From: Nitrospirota bacterium
GTDB lineage: Bacteria > Nitrospirota > Nitrospiria > Nitrospirales > UBA8639
Reading direction: 5' to 3'
DNA length: 64,000 bases
NCBI GenBank assembly: GCA_011088105.1
Contig: JAALKI010000006.1
Location: forward strand, 1-64,000
Notes under the pieces: model-generated
Databases searched by the model: none
Told to the model about the DNA's origin: nothing
The model's input: only the letters and a program-made list of their open reading frames with translations
Translations under genes and position numbers: made by a program
In this document: piece after piece, positions 63,698 through 64,000 of the stretch
Numbering within the stretch: position 1 is the stretch's first letter
Layout: each line of letters opens with the position of its first letter

Positions 63698-64000
63698 ATG
63701 TTGTCCCGTTACGGGAGAATTTTCCTCATAACGCTCCTTCTACTCTTTGTCTGGTGGTGGCTTCCCGGGGCATCAGGCATAGGGCAAGAACATACCACCC
63801 CTGCGAATGTACCAACCTTGGATTCTCAAAGTATTCCGTCTTCCATTACCCAACGCACGACAAATCCGGAAGAGGAACATGGAGAAGGCCACGTCGATCC
63901 CTTTTCATTTGTCCTTTTACAGTTAGCTCTGATTACTCTATTCGCCATGTTAGGCCGTTGGGCCGCTGAAAAATTCAATCAACCCTCAGTATTGGGGGAA
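63698..64000 (+). CDS. cation/proton antiporter, N-terminal part (cut by window end)
   Basis: The first 101 codons are present. There is a signal-like segment, a 40-residue polar stretch rich in Thr/Pro, then the first membrane helix (VLLQLALITLFAMLGRWAAEKFNQPSVLGE), which matches the start of CPA2/KefB-type antiporters. Such proteins exchange Na+ or K+ for H+ in the inner membrane. The rest lies beyond the window. Confidence 0.75.
   Translation, partial: MLSRYGRIFLITLLLLFVWWWLPGASGIGQEHTTPANVPTLDSQSIPSSITQRTTNPEEEHGEGHVDPFSFVLLQLALITLFAMLGRWAAEKFNQPSVLGE

Overview
The window looks like a chromosomal segment of a Gram-negative, aerobic, multiheme-cytochrome-rich bacterium. My best guess is Nitrospirota, near the moderate-GC, marine-type Nitrospira lineages. 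The signs are pyruvate phosphate dikinase, a three-subunit proton-translocating transhydrogenase, an octaheme HAO-like cytochrome c with a NapC-type partner, split glycyl-tRNA synthetase, many outer-membrane lipoproteins, and a BCCT-type osmolyte transporter. This taxonomic placement is inference. No marker gene here proves it.

Layout. Positions 1-12,500 hold ordinary chromosomal genes: tRNA-Gly(CCC), a YqaA-type membrane protein, a Nudix hydrolase, a DegT aminotransferase, a VOC protein, an MBL-fold protein, a RicT-like PSP1 protein, a DsrE-like protein, endonuclease III, S21, pntAA-pntAB-pntB, a gamma-carbonic-anhydrase-like protein and hypotheticals. Positions 12,500-24,200 carry thiD, a small lipoprotein, glyQS with a recognisable promoter, ppdK-ribD, and a frameshifted SDF symporter fused to a family-3 binding protein.

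Positions 24,200-38,400 are the most distinctive part. A serine hydrolase is fused to an MlaA domain. Four paralogous DUF3313-type lipoproteins and a broken DUF4410-type lipoprotein surround an octaheme cytochrome, a tetraheme NapC-type protein and glutamate dehydrogenase, plus a DcaP-like porin and fragments of other envelope genes. The cytochrome pair and GDH suggest conversion of hydroxylamine or nitrite to (or from) ammonium, linked to glutamate, but the direction cannot be read from sequence.

Positions 38,400-52,300 are an accessory region. They hold a MazEF toxin-antitoxin pair preceded by an attC-like element, a pqiA-pqiA-pqiB-pqiC operon, an alpha-carbonic anhydrase, a decayed IS1 copy and much gene debris. 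A block (pqiC end, carbonic anhydrase, tetR) occurs twice, and the two copies have decayed reciprocally: one keeps pqiC and the anhydrase, the other keeps tetR. The intact TetR faces a YHS-domain protein, and near-identical palindromic operators sit in front of both genes.

Positions 52,300-64,000 return to intact genes: a three-domain LplT-PlsC-acyl-ACP ligase protein, a DUF1538 membrane protein with two PII-like proteins, a BCCT transporter coupled to an unusual double binding protein, ATP synthase gamma, an IS630 scrap and the start of a cation/proton antiporter.

At least seven genes carry frameshifts, several at homopolymer runs. Some may be sequencing or assembly errors rather than biology; the BCCT case is the clearest. 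Others, with stop codons or deletions as well, are true decay.
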